A stretch of 18,548 nucleotides of DNA, taken from positions 1 to 18,548 of the forward strand of contig NZ_JARWGJ010000009.1 in assembly GCF_040409695.1 (NCBI RefSeq). The letters are read 5' to 3'. The notes beneath the pieces are model-generated. The model saw nothing but the letters and a program-made list of their open reading frames with translations, ran no database searches and was not told the DNA's origin. This DNA is from Longimonas sp040409695 (GTDB lineage Bacteria > Bacteroidota > Rhodothermia > Rhodothermales > Salinibacteraceae). The translations under genes and the position numbers were made by a program. Positions 7,049-13,550 of the stretch are shown here, one piece after another (positions within the stretch are counted from its first letter, which is position 1; each line of letters begins with the position of its first letter).

Positions 7049-8059
7049 ATGGAATCGCATCCGCATCCCGACGACACTATCATTGCGCCCGGACTGCGGG
7101 CGTTCATGCAGCGCATTGTGGACTATGCCGGTATGTTTCCGCCAGCCGACCTGCGGCTTACCGACGCAATGGAGCGCTTCCTGAGCTACCGGGGCGAACC
7201 AGAGCGCTGGATGCTGAACCGCTTCGTTATTCCCACACGCCGCCTTGAAGAGCTGCGCCCCTTTCGGCAGGCCATTGCGCACAATCCGCCAGTCGGATTT
7301 TCGGTGCTGGGCACCGGCGGCGCTACGCCTGAAGCGTTTCTGGAAGCGTTTACAGCCGACCTCGACCGCATCGACCAGTGCGTCGAGGATCATAGCAGCC
7401 GCGTGCGCCCCGATGTCATGGAAGTTCGGCTCCCGGCCTCTCTGCTCGATACCCCCGAACTACCTGCCATCCGCGACTTCCTTGCAGCAGTCGATGCGCA
7501 CCTGGCCCGTCACGGACTGGCCCATCTCGACATCTTTTTCGAGGTGCCGCTTACCGATCAGACCACAGCCCGCTTGCCCAAACTGCTGAGCACCTTCGCC
7601 GATGCCAACGCCGATCAGCCAGTCCCCGAACGCAGCGTGATCGGTCTCAAGATCCGCTGTGGCGGCATGGAGGCTGCGCTCTTCCCCTCAGTCGAGCATG
7701 TGGCCGCCGCCATCGCCGCGTGCCGCAACGCCAGCGTACGGTTCAAGGCAACCGCTGGACTGCACCATCCGGCCCGCCACTACGACGACGATCTCGAGGT
7801 GATGCGCCACGGCTTCTTCAATGTGTTCGGAGCCGCCGTCTTTGCGCTCCAGCATGACCTGGATGCCGACGGGATCGCAGCCATCCTCCGTGAGGAGAAT
7901 GAGGAGACGTTTACCTTTACGCAGGAAGGCATGCAGTGGGGACCGCTTTCTGCATCGGTCGAAGACATCTCATACGCCCGCTCTACCCTTGCACACTCGT
8001 TTGGCAGCTGCAGCTTTGAAGAGCCTGTCGACGACCTGCGGGCGCTCGGGCTCATGTAG
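7049..8059 (+). CDS. Conserved protein of unknown function, partner of fumarylacetoacetase
   Basis: This 336-aa protein has no function I can name. It shows alternating helix and strand segments compatible with a TIM-barrel-like enzyme. Conserved-looking patches are DYAGMFPPA (25-33), FFEVPLT (163-169), GLKIRCGG (199-206), RFKATAGLHHP (231-241), HGFFNVFGA (254-262) and SFGSCSFEEPVDDL (318-331). The Lys in FKATAG and the His-His that follows are good candidates for active-site residues. No signal peptide or membrane helix is visible. The start is taken as the ATG at 7049 (MESHPHPDD). The frame also extends to 6992, but this adds an atypical Cys/Pro-rich stretch overlapping the tandem repeat. 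It is followed after 96 bp by fumarylacetoacetase on the same strand, so it probably works in or near tyrosine/homogentisate catabolism. Confidence 0.8.
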   Translation: MESHPHPDDTIIAPGLRAFMQRIVDYAGMFPPADLRLTDAMERFLSYRGEPERWMLNRFVIPTRRLEELRPFRQAIAHNPPVGFSVLGTGGATPEAFLEAFTADLDRIDQCVEDHSSRVRPDVMEVRLPASLLDTPELPAIRDFLAAVDAHLARHGLAHLDIFFEVPLTDQTTARLPKLLSTFADANADQPVPERSVIGLKIRCGGMEAALFPSVEHVAAAIAACRNASVRFKATAGLHHPARHYDDDLEVMRHGFFNVFGAAVFALQHDLDADGIAAILREENEETFTFTQEGMQWGPLSASVEDISYARSTLAHSFGSCSFEEPVDDLRALGLM

Positions 8060-8091
8060 TCCTCGTATGTACTCCCCGTATGTAGAGCCCT
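8053..8091. repeat. Degenerate 13-bp tandem repeat across a stop codon
   Basis: Three units with period 13 (8053-8065, 8066-8078, 8079-8091) share the core ATGTA and a C-rich tail. The first unit contains the last codons and the TAG stop of the gene ending at 8059. It is one of several similar short repeats at gene ends in this window. Confidence 0.45.
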
Positions 8092-8155
8092 GTAGCCGCC
8101 ACGGCCTGCCCCCCCAATCTTATCTCGTACGTCTACCCTCCCAAGAAACGCTTTT

Positions 8156-9454
8156 ATGTCTGCCTACCTCATTCCCGCTGCCGACGCCTCGTTCATCGAC
8201 GTGCCGGCCGATCATCCTTTTCCGATTCAGCACCTGCCCTACGGCGTCTTCCGCCCCCGGACCGATGCCGAACCTCGCGTGGGCGTCGCCATCGGCGACC
8301 AGGTGGTGGATCTTGCCGCGCTGGCCAATGAGGGCCTCTTCGACCACGAAGCTCTCGCCCCAGATGTGCACCCCTTCCGTGCCGACACGCTAAACGCGTT
8401 CATGGCGCTCGGACAGCCCGCCTGGCGTGCCACGCGCAGCACCCTGCACCACCTGCTCCGCGAAGACACCCCCACCCTGCGCGACAACGCATCGCTGCGC
8501 ACCCGCGTGCTGCATCCGCAAGACGATGTGTCGATGCTGCTGCCCGCCGCGGTTGGTGACTATACCGACTTCTACTCCTCACGCGAACACGCAACCAACA
8601 TCGGCACCATGTTTCGCGGGCCCGAAAATGCGCTCAAGCCCAACTGGCTGCACCTGCCGGTAGGCTACCACGGACGCGCCAGTTCGGTGATTGTAAGCGA
8701 AACGCCCGTACATCGCCCGTGCGGACAGCGCAAGCCCGACGACGATGCGCCCCCGACCTACGGGGCCAGTCAGCTGCTCGATTTTGAGCTCGAAATGGGC
8801 TTCTATGTCGGCACCGGCAACGCACTTGGCACGCCCATCCGCGCTGCCGATGCCGAGTCGCATATCTTCGGCCTCTCGCTCGTCAACGACTGGAGCGCCC
8901 GCGACATCCAGAAATGGGAGTACGTTCCCCTCGGGCCGTTTCTCGGCAAGAGCTTTGCCACGACCGTCTCTCCCTGGATCACTCCGCTCGACGCGCTCGA
9001 ACCCTTCCGCACCGACGGCCCCGACCAGGATCCTGAGCCGCTCGACTATCTGCAGCCCAACGACCACGCGAACTTCGACATTAAGCTCGAAGTGCAGCTG
9101 CAGACCCCCGAGCTCGACACCCCGTACACCATCTCCCAGACTAACTTCAACTACATGTACTGGTCGATGCGTCAGCAGCTGGCGCACCACACCGTAAACG
9201 GCTGCAACGTGCGCCCCGGCGACCTGATGGCCTCGGGCACCATCAGCGGCCCCACCGAAGACAGCTACGGAAGCATGCTGGAGCTGGCCTGGCGTGGCAC
9301 CAAACCTATTCAGCTGCCCGACGGCTCCGAGCGCTCCTTTCTGCACGACGGCGACCGCGTCGTCATGCGCGGCTGGGCACAGGGCGATGGCTTCCGCATC
9401 GGACTCGGCACAGTGTCGGGTACCGTACAGCCCGCGCAGCCGCTTGATGCGTAG
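8156..9454 (+). CDS. fahA: Fumarylacetoacetase
   Basis: This 432-aa enzyme hydrolyses fumarylacetoacetate to fumarate and acetoacetate, the last step of tyrosine/homogentisate degradation, in the cytoplasm. It resembles the mammalian enzyme closely enough that key residues fall at a constant offset of 12 from mouse FAH. Metal ligands are Asp138 (GDYTDFY), Glu211 and Glu213 (LDFELEMGF) and Asp245 (VNDWSARDIQ). The catalytic His145 is in REHATN, Arg154 in FRG and Lys265 in LGKSF. The N-terminal SH3-like domain and the C-terminal FAH fold (ASGTISGP, GDGFRIGLG) are both complete. The start at 8156 is the only sensible ATG. It lies 96 bp after the unknown gene at 7049, so the two probably share a transcript. 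The other pathway genes (4-hydroxyphenylpyruvate dioxygenase, homogentisate dioxygenase) are not in the window. Confidence 0.97.
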   Translation: MSAYLIPAADASFIDVPADHPFPIQHLPYGVFRPRTDAEPRVGVAIGDQVVDLAALANEGLFDHEALAPDVHPFRADTLNAFMALGQPAWRATRSTLHHLLREDTPTLRDNASLRTRVLHPQDDVSMLLPAAVGDYTDFYSSREHATNIGTMFRGPENALKPNWLHLPVGYHGRASSVIVSETPVHRPCGQRKPDDDAPPTYGASQLLDFELEMGFYVGTGNALGTPIRAADAESHIFGLSLVNDWSARDIQKWEYVPLGPFLGKSFATTVSPWITPLDALEPFRTDGPDQDPEPLDYLQPNDHANFDIKLEVQLQTPELDTPYTISQTNFNYMYWSMRQQLAHHTVNGCNVRPGDLMASGTISGPTEDSYGSMLELAWRGTKPIQLPDGSERSFLHDGDRVVMRGWAQGDGFRIGLGTVSGTVQPAQPLDA

Positions 9455-9478
9455 CATGGCCCGGGTATACCTGGGTGT

Positions 9479-9500
9479 CTAACGGGTGGCTAACGGGTGA
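9479..9500. repeat. 11-bp tandem duplication after fahA
   Basis: CTAACGGGTGG (9479-9489) is directly followed by CTAACGGGTGA (9490-9500) and then by a partial third unit CTAAGG. It starts 25 bp past the fahA stop codon. Confidence 0.55.
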
Positions 9501-9618
9501 CTAAGGAAAGCACACGCTGCTGCTGACATCGCGTATCTCTGCGCGCACCCCGCCATGCCGTGCCACCCTGACATCCTGTATCCTGCTGCATGCTATAACT
9601 CTGACAGCCGGTCTTTCA

Positions 9619-9680
9619 CGTTGTCAGATCAATATCCAGCCTGCCTGTCACAACTGACAGGCAGGCTGTCTCGTTGTCAG
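9619..9680. repeat. 14-bp hairpin flanked by 9-bp direct repeats
   Basis: CAGCCTGCCTGTCA (9637-9650) and TGACAGGCAGGCTG (9655-9668) form a perfect 14-bp stem with a CAAC loop. Identical copies of CGTTGTCAG lie on either side (9619-9627 and 9672-9680). The hairpin could end fahA transcription, but no T run follows it directly. The flanking direct repeats also give it the look of a small inserted palindromic element. Confidence 0.6.
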
Positions 9681-9743
9681 CCTCCTCGACCGTTTTTTGC
9701 CGACTGAGCCCACCTGGTACAGGGGTTGCATGTATAGATGGGT

Positions 9744-9769
9744 GCAGAGTTGAAGGTGATGTACTCTGC
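9744..9769. promoter_or_regulatory. 7-bp inverted repeat upstream of hsp20, possible operator
   Basis: GCAGAGT (9744-9750) and ACTCTGC (9763-9769) are a perfect inverted repeat with a 12-nt spacer, ending 53 bp ahead of the hsp20 start. It is neither the CIRCE nor the HAIR consensus. It may bind a repressor or be a leader stem-loop; support is positional only. Confidence 0.3.
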
Positions 9770-9810
9770 GTTCCCTGCCACACATTCAATACGAACCAAG
9801 ACAACTGAAC

Positions 9811-9817
9811 GAGGTGA
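9811..9817 (+). promoter_or_regulatory. Strong Shine-Dalgarno of hsp20
   Basis: GAGGTGA (9811-9817) sits 5 nt ahead of the ATG at 9823. This is the best Shine-Dalgarno match noticed in the window, where most genes have none. It decides the start, because the in-frame GTG at 9814 lies inside the motif. Confidence 0.75.
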
Positions 9818-9822
9818 TTACT

Positions 9823-10272
9823 ATGACGAACTTAACCCGCACACCGAACCGCAGCCTGCGCACCCTGCAGAACGAAATCGACCAGGTGTTCAACCGCCTC
9901 TTCCCAACATCCGAGGGAAATGGCGATCGTAGCGAAAGCACCGCACGCATGTGGGCTCCGCGGACCGACATGGTCGAGACCGCCGACAACTACGAAATCC
10001 ATCTCGACCTGCCGGGCATGTCGAAAGACGATCTGAAGATCAACATGCAGGAGCGGCAGCTCACGGTAAGTGGCGAGCGGCGTCACGAAGCACGCAATGA
10101 GGATGATGAGTTTGTGCGTGTGGAGCGCGCTTTCGGCCACTTCCACCGCTCCTTCACGCTCCCACAGTCGATTCAGGAAGACAACATTGAGGCGGCGTAC
10201 GAAGACGGTGTCCTGAAGATTACGGTGCCAAAGGCGGAAGAAAGCAAGCCGCGCCAGATTTCGATCCAATAA
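9823..10272 (+). CDS. Small heat shock protein, Hsp20/alpha-crystallin family
   Basis: This 149-aa protein is an ATP-independent holdase chaperone that should bind unfolding proteins in the cytoplasm as part of large oligomers. After a short N-terminal arm with helix NEIDQVFNRLF (17-27), the alpha-crystallin domain runs from about WAPRTDMVETADNYEIHLDLPG (44-65) to the family signature GVLKITVPK (129-137). The C-terminal tail ends with the oligomerisation motif I-x-I (Ile146-Ser-Ile148). Length is typical of bacterial Hsp20. The start at 9823 is set by the Shine-Dalgarno GAGGTGA. The gene is monocistronic, with its own upstream inverted repeat and a strong terminator downstream, as expected for a stress-controlled gene. 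No sigma-32, CIRCE or HAIR site was recognised. Confidence 0.96.
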   Translation: MTNLTRTPNRSLRTLQNEIDQVFNRLFPTSEGNGDRSESTARMWAPRTDMVETADNYEIHLDLPGMSKDDLKINMQERQLTVSGERRHEARNEDDEFVRVERAFGHFHRSFTLPQSIQEDNIEAAYEDGVLKITVPKAEESKPRQISIQ

Positions 10273-10298
10273 ATGGATCTTGGTGCACGTCGTAGATT

Positions 10299-10343
10299 TG
10301 GGAGGTAGACGGATTGCCTCGAATCCGTCTTGAGTGCCTCCCA
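10299..10343 (+). other. Stem-loop in the hsp20 3' untranslated region
   Basis: AGACGGATT (10307-10315) pairs perfectly with AATCCGTCT (10322-10330) across a 6-nt loop. Below it TGGGAGG (10299-10305) pairs with CCTCCCA (10337-10343). This two-tier hairpin lies just before the terminator and could protect the mRNA 3' end. Confidence 0.55.
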
Positions 10344-10346
10344 CCA

Positions 10347-10383
10347 CGCCCCGGCGGCCTCACGGCGGCCGGGGCGTTTTTTT
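10347..10383 (+). terminator. Intrinsic terminator of hsp20
   Basis: CGCCCCGGC (10347-10355) pairs with GCCGGGGCG (10368-10376), and GCC/GGC extends the stem inside after one mismatch. Seven T residues (10377-10383) follow directly. This is a textbook rho-independent terminator 75 nt past the hsp20 stop. Confidence 0.93.
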
Positions 10384-10650
10384 GGTTGTGGGGCTGTTCT
10401 CGGCGGCGCGTTGATGCCTCTACAGCCCTGACCTCCCAAACTCAAAGTCACCCCGGCCTCCGAGCCGGGGTCTTCCGTATCCGTAGAGCTGCCATTTTCT
10501 AGCACGAAGACCACCCGCATTCCCGGTGGTCAGGAAAGGGCAGACCGCCCCGGACAGCGACGTATGAGATTGCGTCGTCCTGCGTCCTCGCAATGACAAG
10601 GTGAGGGATCTTCCGGGGTTGTCATCGGAGAAGGGAGCGTCAACTCTGTA

Positions 10651-10774
10651 GGAGACCGTTCGACTTCTGCCGGCAGGAGCCGGCATCCGCTCAAGGTGAC
10701 ATGTTGTAGAGAGTGACATGCTACAGAGCGTGTCATGGTGAGCGTACGGCGAAGCCGAGAGTCGAACCATCTCC
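10651..10774. repeat. Inverted pair of REP-like elements (BIME-like)
   Basis: Unit 1 begins GGAGACCGTTCGACTT (10651-10666) and ends CCGCTCAAGGTGACATG (10687-10703). Between these ends is a hairpin, TGCCGGC/GCCGGCA (10668-10685). Unit 2 (10730-10774) is the same element inverted: its reverse complement begins GGAGATGGTTCGACT and ends CGCTCACCATGACAC, around a CGGC-TTCG-CCG hairpin. Two REP units facing each other are the defining layout of a bacterial interspersed mosaic element. No transposase is present, so they would be moved in trans. Confidence 0.6.
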
Positions 10775-10920
10775 TGCTTGGTAGGCAGCGCCCGTCTCGA
10801 ACAGAACCGCATGAGATTGACACGTCACGGTCCATCCCCCCTAAATCCCCCTCCTCTGAGGGGGACTTAATCGGCCCCTTCCACGACCCTTTTCGTAGAA
10901 TTACAGGACCAAAATCCCTT

Positions 10921-10972
10921 CCTACCGGCGTCAGCCGGAAAGAAGGGGTGCCTGAAGAGCGGGGTGGTCCTG
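10921..10972. repeat. 52-bp dispersed repeat, copy 1
   Basis: This segment matches 18463-18514 at 47 of 52 positions without gaps. It contains a CCGGC/GCCGG mini-hairpin near its left end (ACCGGCGTCAGCCGGAA) and a conserved right end, GCGGGGTGGTCCTG. It sits in the larger repeat island upstream of the NUDIX gene. Confidence 0.8.
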
Positions 10973-11078
10973 AACCGAGGCACCTCCAAAGAGCAGCCCA
11001 CCCCCATCAGAACCCTGCCTCCCCCCTTCCATACGAATACGCGTCAATCCCTCTTTTTACGCGCTGCCTGCCATCTCT

Positions 11079-11732
11079 ATGCCTACGTTTGACCATTTCG
11101 CGGATGCGCTACGCAAGCGTCTGAGCAAGCCGCTTCCCGGCTTCGAAGCACAGCGCACCATGGCCCCCCGGTATGACGTCGGTCAGCGAGGCATCCCGAC
11201 CGACGAAGTCGACTGCACCGATGCCGGCGTGCTCGCGCTGCTCTACCCTGATGACCAGGGCACCCCCACGGTGCTGCTTACCATCCGGCGCAGCAACCTC
11301 GCTCATCATCCCGGCCAGATTTCATTTCCGGGTGGACGCTGCGAGCCGGGCGAAACGGAATGCGAGACCGCGCTTCGTGAGGCCCAGGAAGAGGTGGGAC
11401 TGCCGCCGGAGGAGGTGTCGATTCTCGGTGCACTAACGCCGCTCTACATCCCCCCGTCTGGATTCTGTGCACACCCTTTTGTAGGCATGCTACCTTACAC
11501 GCCCCAGACAACGCCACAGGAGGACGAGGTCGAAGCGCTGCTCCCCGCGCACATCCCACACCTGCTTCACCCGGGCACGCGCACGGTAGAGACGTGGACG
11601 CTCCATGGCACTCAGATCGACGTGCCGTTTTATGACGTGGAGGGGCACACGGTGTGGGGCGCTACAGCCATGATGCTCGCAGAGCTGCTCGATGTAGTGC
11701 GTAGCACAGATGCTTTGCTACACATGCAGTAG
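11079..11732 (+). CDS. NUDIX hydrolase, CoA pyrophosphatase type
   Basis: This 217-aa protein carries a complete NUDIX box: Gly86, Glu92, Arg100-Glu101, Glu104-Glu105 and Gly107 in the order GX5EX7REUXEEXGU. The segment just before it, LLTIRRSNLAHHPGQISFPGG (67-85, plus the box glycine), is the extra signature of the CoA pyrophosphatase subgroup (NudL/YeaB-like). That subgroup cleaves CoA and acyl-CoA to 3',5'-ADP and phosphopantetheine derivatives, with Mg or Mn bound by the box glutamates. The C-terminal part (VPFYDVEGHTVWGATAMMLAELL) is also typical of the subgroup. The start at 11079 is the first ATG after the repeat island. No Shine-Dalgarno is seen. It stands alone, converging on the SufE-like gene, and its exact substrate is inferred. 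Confidence 0.92.
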   Translation: MPTFDHFADALRKRLSKPLPGFEAQRTMAPRYDVGQRGIPTDEVDCTDAGVLALLYPDDQGTPTVLLTIRRSNLAHHPGQISFPGGRCEPGETECETALREAQEEVGLPPEEVSILGALTPLYIPPSGFCAHPFVGMLPYTPQTTPQEDEVEALLPAHIPHLLHPGTRTVETWTLHGTQIDVPFYDVEGHTVWGATAMMLAELLDVVRSTDALLHMQ

Positions 11733-11796
11733 CCACGCTACTCCAGCAGACACACGCCTGCAGCCCCTGAGCATCCGTCTGTCCCCGCTTGTCTTC

Positions 11797-11832
11797 ACAA
11801 TGCAAGCGACAATGCAAGCGACAATGCAAGCG
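11797..11832. repeat. Three perfect 12-bp tandem repeats
   Basis: ACAATGCAAGCG is present three times in a row without a mismatch (11797-11808, 11809-11820, 11821-11832). It lies in the short gap between the convergent NUDIX and SufE-like genes, ending 9 bp from the SufE stop. Perfect copies suggest recent slippage, so copy number may vary between strains. Confidence 0.9.
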
Positions 11833-11841
11833 CATCCATGG

Positions 11842-12303
11842 TCAGGATGCAGACGCCGGATCTTCGTTGTCGGCTTTGATCGGACTGTGCGTGCGTTCGG
11901 CAACGGCGTGCTTCATGCGCTGGTAGATCGCCGAAAGCCCCTGGGTCCGCTGGGCACCCAGCAGTTCCGACAGGCCCAGGTCGCGTAACGGGTAATCAGT
12001 TGCATTGGCAACGTCTTCAGGCGTGGCGCCGTCAAACGCCTCGTGCAGAATCGACACGAAGGCCCGCGCCGTAGGGGCGTTGCGCGGCACATGTGCGATG
12101 ACCCGCACGGTACCGTCGCGCACCTCCGGACGCAGGAAGACGGGCGACTGGCACTCGTGCACCATGTTCATTCCGGCATCGCGAAGCTCCTGGTAGGCTT
12201 CAGGCAGCGGCGGCAGCTTGCCTGCATACTCCAGAAGCAGGTCGAGCCGCGTGTCGCGGTCTACCATCTGAAATCCGGCGGCGATATCCTGGAAGGAGCT
12301 CAT
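11842..12303 (-). CDS. sufE: SufE-like cysteine desulfuration protein
   Basis: This 153-aa protein matches the SufE family, which takes a persulfide from a cysteine desulfurase and passes it on for iron-sulfur cluster assembly. The acceptor cysteine is Cys51 in MVHECQSPVFL, matching the family loop (usually GCQSxVWL). Here the preceding Gly is Glu and Trp is Phe. The N-terminal helix region (MVDRDTRLDLLLEYAGKLPPLPE) and the stretch HVPRNAPTARAFVSILHEAFDG also fit the family. The frame extends upstream to 12495, but I take the ATG at 12303 (MSSFQDIAAG) because family similarity starts there and the longer form is Arg/Pro-rich without features. It lies 136 bp downstream of a rhodanese-type sulfurtransferase on the same strand. 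No SufS, SufB, SufC or SufD gene is in the window. Confidence 0.88.
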   Translation of the reverse strand: MSSFQDIAAGFQMVDRDTRLDLLLEYAGKLPPLPEAYQELRDAGMNMVHECQSPVFLRPEVRDGTVRVIAHVPRNAPTARAFVSILHEAFDGATPEDVANATDYPLRDLGLSELLGAQRTQGLSAIYQRMKHAVAERTHSPIKADNEDPASAS

Positions 12304-12382
12304 AGTGCGTTGCGCGTTTGTACCGTAACGAACCCATGTGGGGTCGTATGGGGATGAGATACGGCGATAAAGTCTGTGTGCC

Positions 12383-12418
12383 TGTGGGGGCGCCTGACGT
12401 ATGCGTGCTGCCCCCACA
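12383..12418. other. 9-bp hairpin between sulfurtransferase and sufE
   Basis: TGTGGGGGC (12383-12391) is a perfect inverted repeat of GCCCCCACA (12410-12418) with an 18-nt loop. On the minus strand it follows the sulfurtransferase stop by 21 nt and precedes the sufE start by 79 nt. No T run follows, so it is more likely an mRNA-stabilising or attenuating stem than a full terminator. Confidence 0.5.
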
Positions 12419-12439
12419 TGCTCTGTCAGGACAACGTGC

Positions 12440-13342
12440 CTACTTCGAGTCTGCAGCCGGCTCGGCGTCGCCCTTCTCGATGGGCATACCAACAAGATTT
12501 CCCCACTCCGTCCATGAGCCGTCGTAGTTCTTCACCTGGTCGAAGCCAAGCAGGTACTTCAGCACAAACCACGTGTGACTCGACCGCTCGCCGATGCGGC
12601 AATACGCGATGGTATCGTCATCGGGGTTCAGTCCTTCACGCTGCTGGTAGATGGTCTCCAGTTCCTCGCGTGGCTTGAACGTGCCATCGTCGTCGACCGC
12701 CGTCGACCACGGTACATTGCGTGCCCCGGGAATGTGTCCGCCGCGCATGGAGCTTTCTTCGGGGAGTCCGGGCAGGTGCGTCACCTCACCGCGAAACTCC
12801 TCCGGCGAGCGCACATCCACCATCGGACCGCCCGCTTCCTGGTGGGCAAGCACCTCGTCGCGGAAGGCTCGAATTGAGAGATCGGGCCCCTCGGGCGCCG
12901 GATAGGAGACAACAGGTAGGTCGGGCGCATCCGTCGTCATCGATCGGTCTTCGGCTTCCCACTTGGCACGCCCGCCATCCATAATATGGAGCGGTTCATG
13001 TCCGTACAGCCGAAATACCCAGAAAGCGTAGCAGGCCCACCAGTTGTTCTTGTCGCCATAGAACACAACAGTGGTGTCGGGGCCGATGCCTTTCTTCTCG
13101 CAGAGTCGGGCAAATGCTTCCTCATCAATGAAGTCGCGCTGCACGGGGTCTTGCAGCTCCGTGTGCCAGTCGAGCTTCACCGCGTTGGGAATGTGCCCGG
13201 TTTCGTAGAGCAGTACGTCTTCGTTGGCTTCTACGATACGAACCGAGTCGGTGTCGTCGATATGATCGGCGACCCAATCGGTATCGACCAGTACGTCGGG
13301 GTGGGCATAGGTACGCATCGGGACAGTGGGCATGTTGAGCAT
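12440..13342 (-). CDS. Rhodanese-type thiosulfate/3-mercaptopyruvate sulfurtransferase
   Basis: This protein of about 300 aa has two rhodanese domains. The N-terminal one (about 15-130) is the inactive structural copy. The C-terminal one (about 165-290) carries the active-site loop CRIGER, with Cys248 forming the persulfide. A CRxGER loop points to the thiosulfate sulfurtransferase group rather than the CGSGVTA loop of mercaptopyruvate enzymes. It moves sulfane sulfur from thiosulfate (to cyanide in vitro) or to thiol acceptors; it has no signal peptide, so it should be cytoplasmic. The start is uncertain. Candidates are the ATGs at 13342, 13333 and 13318, and a GTG at 13393; conserved sequence starts at TYAHPDVLVDTDW. 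The neighbouring SufE-like gene suggests the two may share a sulfur relay, but this is inference. Confidence 0.93.
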   Translation of the reverse strand: MLNMPTVPMRTYAHPDVLVDTDWVADHIDDTDSVRIVEANEDVLLYETGHIPNAVKLDWHTELQDPVQRDFIDEEAFARLCEKKGIGPDTTVVFYGDKNNWWACYAFWVFRLYGHEPLHIMDGGRAKWEAEDRSMTTDAPDLPVVSYPAPEGPDLSIRAFRDEVLAHQEAGGPMVDVRSPEEFRGEVTHLPGLPEESSMRGGHIPGARNVPWSTAVDDDGTFKPREELETIYQQREGLNPDDDTIAYCRIGERSSHTWFVLKYLLGFDQVKNYDGSWTEWGNLVGMPIEKGDAEPAADSK

Positions 13343-13379
13343 TGCGTGGACTATTGGGGATGCATCCGCCTGTCTGCTG

Positions 13380-13407
13380 ATGCAGTGTGGCACCTAATGC
13401 AGTGTAG
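13380..13407. repeat. 11-bp direct repeat ahead of the sulfurtransferase
   Basis: ATGCAGTGTGG (13380-13390) recurs as ATGCAGTGTAG (13397-13407), 17 bp apart from start to start. It lies 38 bp upstream of the preferred start codon at 13342, in the expected promoter region. It may be a regulator site or chance. Confidence 0.35.
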
Positions 13408-13516
13408 CATTACATCCAATGACTAACACCCTCAGTCTGGAACGGTGTTCACGCAATGCCTGCCCGCACAGGACTCTGTTGCGTTTTGTTTACAGGTGGT
13501 CGTTCACAGGCGTCGG

Positions 13517-13544
13517 GCGCTGTTATGCAGGCGCTATTATGCAG
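13517..13544. repeat. 14-bp tandem duplication after otsB
   Basis: GCGCTGTTATGCAG (13517-13530) is directly followed by GCGCTATTATGCAG (13531-13544), one mismatch. It begins 7 bp beyond the otsB stop codon on the downstream side. Confidence 0.6.
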
Positions 13545-13550
13545 ATGCGA

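Larger units (their letters stand above)
9455..9822. other. Intergenic region between fahA and hsp20
   Basis: This 368-bp gap contains no gene that I can support. It holds an 11-bp tandem duplication just after fahA (9479-9500), a very stable 14-bp hairpin flanked by 9-bp direct repeats (9619-9680), a T run (9693-9698), and a 7-bp inverted repeat (9744-9769) in the likely promoter region of hsp20. Confidence 0.6.
10384..11078. other. Gene-free island of palindromic repeats
   Basis: This 695-bp stretch has no supportable gene. It is a mosaic of short palindromes: ACCCCGGC/GCCGGGGT (10450-10471), GACCACC/GGTGGTC (10509-10531), ATTGCG/CGCAAT (10569-10594), an inverted pair of REP-like units (10651-10774), TCCCCCTC/GAGGGGGA (10846-10865) and a 52-bp unit (10921-10972) that recurs at 18463. 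Words such as CTCGCAATGACA and GCTCAAGGTGACA are typical of dispersed intergenic REP elements. The promoter of the NUDIX gene should lie near the right end. Confidence 0.65.

Noticed and set aside
9744..9769. HAIR or CIRCE heat-shock operator.
   Set aside because: The arms GCAGAGT/ACTCTGC and the 12-nt spacer do not fit either consensus.
10730..10800. tRNA-like sequence on the minus strand: a CTGC-CTACCAA-GCAG stem-loop followed by GGTTCGACTC and ending in CACCA.
   Set aside because: The T stem does not pair, no acceptor or D arm can be built, and the TTCGACT...GCTCACCATGACA words belong to the inverted REP pair.
11797..11832. Start of a CRISPR array, because three identical units occur in a row.
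   Set aside because: The units are 12 bp and directly adjacent, with no spacers; this is a simple tandem repeat.
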